DNA from: Candidatus Stahliibacteriota bacterium
GTDB taxonomy: Bacteria; Hydrothermota; Tepidihabitantia; SM23-42
Assembly (NCBI GenBank): GCA_030613445.1
Contig: JAUWLY010000116.1
Location: 1-8,340, forward strand
Direction of reading: 5' to 3'
DNA length: 8,340 bases
Shown here: positions 5,519 through 8,340 of the stretch, piece after piece
How the letters are laid out: each line of letters begins with the position of its first letter
Position numbering within the stretch: position 1 is the first letter of the stretch
The notes under the pieces: generated by a model
The model's database searches: none
Seen by the model: the letters and a program-made list of their open reading frames with translations, nothing else
Told to the model about the DNA's origin: nothing
Program-made: the position numbers and the translations under genes

Positions 5519-5540
5519 GGGAGGGGCAAAAGCCCCTCCC
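5519..5540. repeat. Perfect GC-rich hairpin between peptidase and propeller genes
   Basis: GGGAGGGGC (5519-5527) pairs perfectly with GCCCCTCCC (5532-5540) around a 4-nt loop. On the plus strand ATCTTTTT follows, which would make a textbook intrinsic terminator, but no plus-strand gene is present. On the coding minus strand the A-tract comes first and no U-tract follows, and the hairpin ends a few nt before the Shine-Dalgarno site of the propeller gene. It may stabilise or separate the peptidase message, or stop antisense transcription. Confidence 0.75.
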
Positions 5541-5552
5541 ATCTTTTTAGAA

Positions 5553-6512
5553 TTAGAATATAACCACTTTCCTTATTTCCTCAAATTCCCCAGTCTTCAA
5601 TTTAATGAAATAGATGCCTTGACTTACTATCCTGCTGTAGTTATCTCGACAATTCCAAATGCTCTGGTTAATCCCATCGGGTTTCTGTACTTTTTCAATT
5701 ATATTTATTAATCTTCCTGTAGCATCAAAAACTCTAATTTCTACAAAAGATTTTTCTGGCAATTGATAAGTAATATTGACAGAACGTGTTTGCGGATTAT
5801 ATAATGCAGAATTAAAGGCAAAGGGGAAAGAACTTTTCTCTTCTTGAGGTCCATCAGGAGACGTAGGACTCGCATGTACGCGGCAGGTTCCTTCATAAGG
5901 ACCATAATCGTGTTTCGTGACTGTTACATAAAGCAGCCAACCAGCACGGGGCGTAATATTAAACCTTGCTACACCGAGATAATTAGTTGAGGAGACTCTA
6001 TGGAGACCGGATTCTTGATAGAGACAGACTAAAGCATAACGTAAGGGGTTATTTTCTTCATTGTAAACCGTCACCCAAAAAGTCTGTGGTTCATCTGTCG
6101 TTCTTGTTAGGTGGTCAGCAGAAATATATCCATTCCAGCCGGTATAAATATCAATCTCCGGGTCGCCCAGTAGATGATATACCCGCACACTGGCTTTCGT
6201 AATGTCATCCCAGCCGTATTGTTCTGCCATCTTTACCTTTGCTTTATTTATTACCCAACCTAATTCTTGAGTTACCGGCGGACTTTCATCGTCACCAAAG
6301 GAAACTCGGTAAAGCTCGGTATCGAATTTGTGGGCTCGGTCATTACGATTAGGTCTTGTCGCACCTAAAGCAGCAACAGCACCACCGTCTTTATGCCTTA
6401 AGAAACATTCACTATGTCCCGTTGTGTCAGGACCTGGTATTAGTGTATACCCCACACGACCACAGGAAGCAGTAATTTCATAGACAATCGGCAGCCAGGC
6501 ATTGTGGAGCAT
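5553..6512 (-). CDS. C25 (gingipain-like) peptidase, C-terminal part after frameshift
   Basis: This frame holds the second part of the peptidase that starts at 7932. LPIVYEITASCGRVGY (7-22) matches the C25 region with the nucleophile, Cys17 here. GGAVAALGATR (43-53) and VYHLLGDPEI (111-120) are the family blocks that follow it. Residues about 125-213 are an Ig-like beta domain, as found behind C25 catalytic domains. About 228-319 form a type A T9SS sorting tail (IRVFDATGRLINIIE, SQGIYFIKL, IRKVVIF). The first ATG (6512) has no ribosome-binding site and lies inside the upstream frame, and there is no signal peptide, so it is unlikely to be a gene of its own. Joined to the other part it makes a protease of roughly 795 residues, a normal size for a secreted C25 enzyme. 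Either the gene is broken, the assembly has an indel, or a +1 shift occurs in translation. Confidence 0.8.
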   Translation of the reverse strand: MLHNAWLPIVYEITASCGRVGYTLIPGPDTTGHSECFLRHKDGGAVAALGATRPNRNDRAHKFDTELYRVSFGDDESPPVTQELGWVINKAKVKMAEQYGWDDITKASVRVYHLLGDPEIDIYTGWNGYISADHLTRTTDEPQTFWVTVYNEENNPLRYALVCLYQESGLHRVSSTNYLGVARFNITPRAGWLLYVTVTKHDYGPYEGTCRVHASPTSPDGPQEEKSSFPFAFNSALYNPQTRSVNITYQLPEKSFVEIRVFDATGRLINIIEKVQKPDGINQSIWNCRDNYSRIVSQGIYFIKLKTGEFEEIRKVVIF

Positions 6513-7932
6513 TATTAAAGTTTGTTAGTGAATAGATGTCATTATTTGTGAAGGATTCGTGAAGATAATTCCAACTTGCCCACGCCTGAATCTGACCACC
6601 GCCCCGATAGTTAACAAGACTTATGCCTTTTCGTAATCCAGTGTTATTAATATGGGATTTAACATCGTCATTTGTTGCCCACTCACCGTAATCGTCATAA
6701 TATTGAAATCCATGTCCAGTAAGAAAAGGTGCAACTGAATCTATTTTAACTGCATGATACTCACCATGAAACTTGGAAACAAGGTCGTTCCTCTTTATGA
6801 ACCAATTAACTTCATCTGGATAACGTTCATATGCAAAGGTCTTGTTAATAACTGTGTTTAATTGCTCTGTGGTCCAGACCGAAAAACGACCCAGGGCAAC
6901 ATCAGCGATGTCGTCATCAGTAATTGTTGCATACCAATAATCACTGTATGTTCCATCACCCAACCAATACCAGCCATAATATATTGGAATATGAGGTACT
7001 GGATTTTGGGCGTTAGGGTCATCCACCTCTTCTGCATCACCGATGAGCAAAACATAATCTACATGGTAATTGTTGTAATAGTCAGTTATTAGCGATTTAA
7101 TCTGATTCGGGGTCGGCTGAGATACCTCTTCATGGAAGACATCAAGTCCTTTTTTCCTTTTCCAGAAGATAAAAGACTCTAAAGCGTCAGTAAAAGAGGA
7201 GTGGCTGATTATTAGGTATTGATATTTAGGTACTATTCCAGTAGGAATTCCGAGTGTATTGTAGTTCAATATCGTTGATTCATAAATATCATTATAAAGT
7301 GGTAAAACCGAAGAGGGCCAGGATGGAAGGATATTTAAGGTATCAGTTCCAGCAAAATTAGCTCTGAGGACGGCATTTTTTAGAATTTTCAATTCTTTAG
7401 TCTGTGGATTAAAGTGAATTGGAAAGAATTGGAGATTTACGACCCGTAAATCCCTGAACACAGCCGGCGCTTCATATCTGGCAACACCTTCAGGATAGAA
7501 AATATTCTGACCATATAGAACTTCATCTATCGCAAAAGGAAACTCTTGCCAGACACTATCATTCTGAGTATATTGTGCAGGAAAGACATAGTAGTTATCC
7601 AGCGTAATGAACTCAAGACCATCAATAATTAAATGCACCTGTCTTTGAGGATGAATGGCAATCATTTTGCTTATGAATGGCAGTGCTGGTTTACCGGGAT
7701 CTGAGACTTGAGCACATTCAGGAAGACTCAAGACTTGATAGGTTGTGCCATTTACAACTGAGTCTTCAACTAATATCCCATGAATGCTAATACCAAGGGT
7801 TAGACCTTGTGGTCCCCCTGAGATTATATCAATCGAGGGGGGGGTAGGATTTGGGGTTCCATCAAAAGATACCCATCCAGCCATAAGGCTGGTTATTAAG
7901 ATTACGGTGCTTATAGTTATTCTTTTAAGCAT
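6478..7932 (-). CDS. C25 (gingipain-like) peptidase, N-terminal part, frameshifted
   Basis: The gene begins with a signal peptide (MLKRITISTVILITSLMAGW). A propeptide-like region of about 210 residues follows (QGLTLGISIHG, DPGKPALPFISKMIAI). The caspase-like fold of family C25 starts near 236: KYQYLIISH, DALESFIFWKRKKGLDV, VDYVLLIGDAEEVDD, DYWYATITDDDIADVALGRF. Gingipain-type enzymes are secreted cysteine endopeptidases activated after export. The block that normally carries the catalytic histidine (YxGHG) reads VNYRGGG at 440-446, so His is Gly. The frame is good to about NFNNAPQ and then runs into a stop at 6478. The remainder of the domain continues one base over from 6512. The start is well supported: GGAGGTG at 7943-7937, 4 nt before ATG. 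It is the first gene of the operon behind the 8223-8250 promoter. Confidence 0.85.
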   Translation of the reverse strand: MLKRITISTVILITSLMAGWVSFDGTPNPTPPSIDIISGGPQGLTLGISIHGILVEDSVVNGTTYQVLSLPECAQVSDPGKPALPFISKMIAIHPQRQVHLIIDGLEFITLDNYYVFPAQYTQNDSVWQEFPFAIDEVLYGQNIFYPEGVARYEAPAVFRDLRVVNLQFFPIHFNPQTKELKILKNAVLRANFAGTDTLNILPSWPSSVLPLYNDIYESTILNYNTLGIPTGIVPKYQYLIISHSSFTDALESFIFWKRKKGLDVFHEEVSQPTPNQIKSLITDYYNNYHVDYVLLIGDAEEVDDPNAQNPVPHIPIYYGWYWLGDGTYSDYWYATITDDDIADVALGRFSVWTTEQLNTVINKTFAYERYPDEVNWFIKRNDLVSKFHGEYHAVKIDSVAPFLTGHGFQYYDDYGEWATNDDVKSHINNTGLRKGISLVNYRGGGQIQAWASWNYLHESFTNNDIYSLTNFNNAPQCLAADCL

Positions 7933-7943
7933 CTTTCACCTCC

Positions 7944-8222
7944 ATGACTAAAATGCTTTATATCAAGATAAGCTCATTTCGTTCGGTTACTTGTAGATTC
8001 AAGCGAATACAAGCAGACACAAATGGATGAATAAAGCCAGTATCTGTTTAAATCTGCCTTTTTATCACTGTAATCAAAGGTAACGGAATTATTCAAATTC
8101 CATTACCTTAAATTATCTAAAAAAGTTTTCGATGTCTTACAGTTTACACAATTCTGATGGATTAGTACTTTAACTGCCGCCAAAACCAATTATGCTGAAA
8201 TAACCTTTAAGACACCTAATAT
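7944..8222 (-). other. Long untranslated leader of the C25 operon
   Basis: No gene is visible between the promoter and the peptidase start. The leader holds a strong hairpin (8079-8107). It also has weak 10-nt periodicity at 8000-8029 (units CAAGCGAATA, CAAGCAGACA, CAAATGGATG on the plus strand), and a copy of GAACGAAATGAGCTTATCTT (minus strand, 7984-7965) that resembles a plus-strand sequence at 2611-2630. No known riboswitch class was recognised. Confidence 0.5.
8079..8107 (-). promoter_or_regulatory. Leader hairpin with a wobble pair
   Basis: On the minus strand GGTAATGGAATT pairs with AATTCCGTTACC around the loop TGAAT. All 12 pairs form in RNA, one as U-G. On the plus strand the same position would be a C-A mismatch, so the structure is better as minus-strand RNA. 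TTTGATT follows it, too weak a U-tract for a confident terminator. An attenuator or a 5' stabilising stem is possible. Confidence 0.6.
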
Positions 8223-8250
8223 ATTATATTGTCATTTCAAAAATTGTCAA
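8223..8250 (-). promoter_or_regulatory. Consensus sigma70 promoter of the C25/propeller operon
   Basis: TTGACA (8250-8245) and TATAAT (8228-8223) are both perfect consensus hexamers at 16-nt spacing. The transcript would begin near 8216 and run through the peptidase and both propeller genes. The -35 box lies within the 99-bp repeat and the -10 box outside it, exactly as for purF. Confidence 0.78.
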
Positions 8251-8340
8251 GGGGTAATTATGCTCTATGCTTCACGCCTGATGCAATACGCTATACACCT
8301 TACGCTGTATGCTTTTTTCACTCAATAAGTTTTATCATTT
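8242..8340. repeat. 99-bp exact direct repeat, copy 2 (cut by window end)
   Basis: Identical over all 99 visible bases to 2151-2249, including the heptamer array (8259-8314). It reaches the last base of the window, so the true repeat may be longer. Confidence 0.95.
8318..8340 (-). CDS. 3' end of a further T9SS-tail gene
   Basis: Only the last codons (MIKLIE and TGA, 8320-8318) are inside the window. They are identical in sequence and frame to the end of the orphan tail at 2227, so another secreted protein with a closely related sorting tail probably lies to the right. Nothing can be said about its body. Confidence 0.5.

Noticed and set aside
5503..5529. The nine extra residues upstream of the first propeller's signal peptide
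   Set aside because: They are encoded by the GC-rich hairpin and the Shine-Dalgarno site itself, and would mask the signal peptide.
6478..6490. Programmed +1 frameshift at the CTA-TGA stop, in the style of RF2 recoding
   Set aside because: A shift at the stop itself would retain the segment APQCLAADCL, which does not look like the family, while the alternative frame already reads LPIVYEI there. The shift must lie further upstream, where I see no recoding signal.
6862..7092. Plus-strand frames within the C25 peptidase and propeller genes
   Set aside because: They are shadows of well-supported minus-strand genes and have no start signals or recognisable motifs.

Overview
The window reads as chromosomal or metagenome-assembled DNA from an AT-rich bacterium of the FCB/PVC-adjacent lineages that use a type IX secretion system (T9SS). 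The clade that fits best is a WOR-3/Stahlbacteria- or Cloacimonadota-like candidate phylum. The basis is a run of secreted proteins that each end in a type A T9SS sorting tail (the 'IYD..GR.V......W......SG.YF..L......KK..L' pattern), a gingipain-type C25 peptidase, and abundant intergenic microrepeats. The clade is inferred from style, not proven. All supported genes lie on the minus strand.

Layout from the right edge, in transcription order. A 99-bp sequence at 8242-8340 carries the last codons of a further T9SS-tail gene, an array of eight heptamers and a TTGACA -35 box. It starts a consensus promoter (8223-8250) followed by a leader of about 285 nt with a strong hairpin. Then comes what looks like one operon: a C25 peptidase split by a +1 frameshift (7932-6478 and 6512-5553), a seven-bladed propeller protein (5502-4132) and a second, unrelated-looking seven-bladed propeller protein (4121-2661). 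The two propeller genes are 10 nt apart. The operon is followed by period-7 microrepeats and an orphan T9SS tail without a gene body (2511-2227). That orphan tail ends in the second exact copy of the 99-bp sequence (2151-2249), which again supplies the -35 box of the next promoter. This promoter drives a PurF-like amidophosphoribosyltransferase (2061-652) that lacks the catalytic N-terminal cysteine. Downstream of purF lies a 408-bp hairpin-rich, gene-free stretch (244-651), then a small-domain gene that runs off the left edge (243-1).

The operon looks like a secretome cassette: a protease and two beta-propeller proteins exported through Sec, then passed across the outer membrane by T9SS. No T9SS machinery gene is in the window. 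The cassette is bracketed by exact 99-bp direct repeats 6,091 bp apart, so homologous recombination could delete, duplicate or circularise it.

The most unusual structure is not a gene. It is a set of degenerate tandem arrays of different sequence that share a 7-nt period. Two of them sit in frame inside a sorting tail and therefore encode a seven-residue peptide periodicity. The second point of interest is the PurF homologue with a degenerate glutaminase half and an intact phosphoribosyltransferase and Fe-S half.
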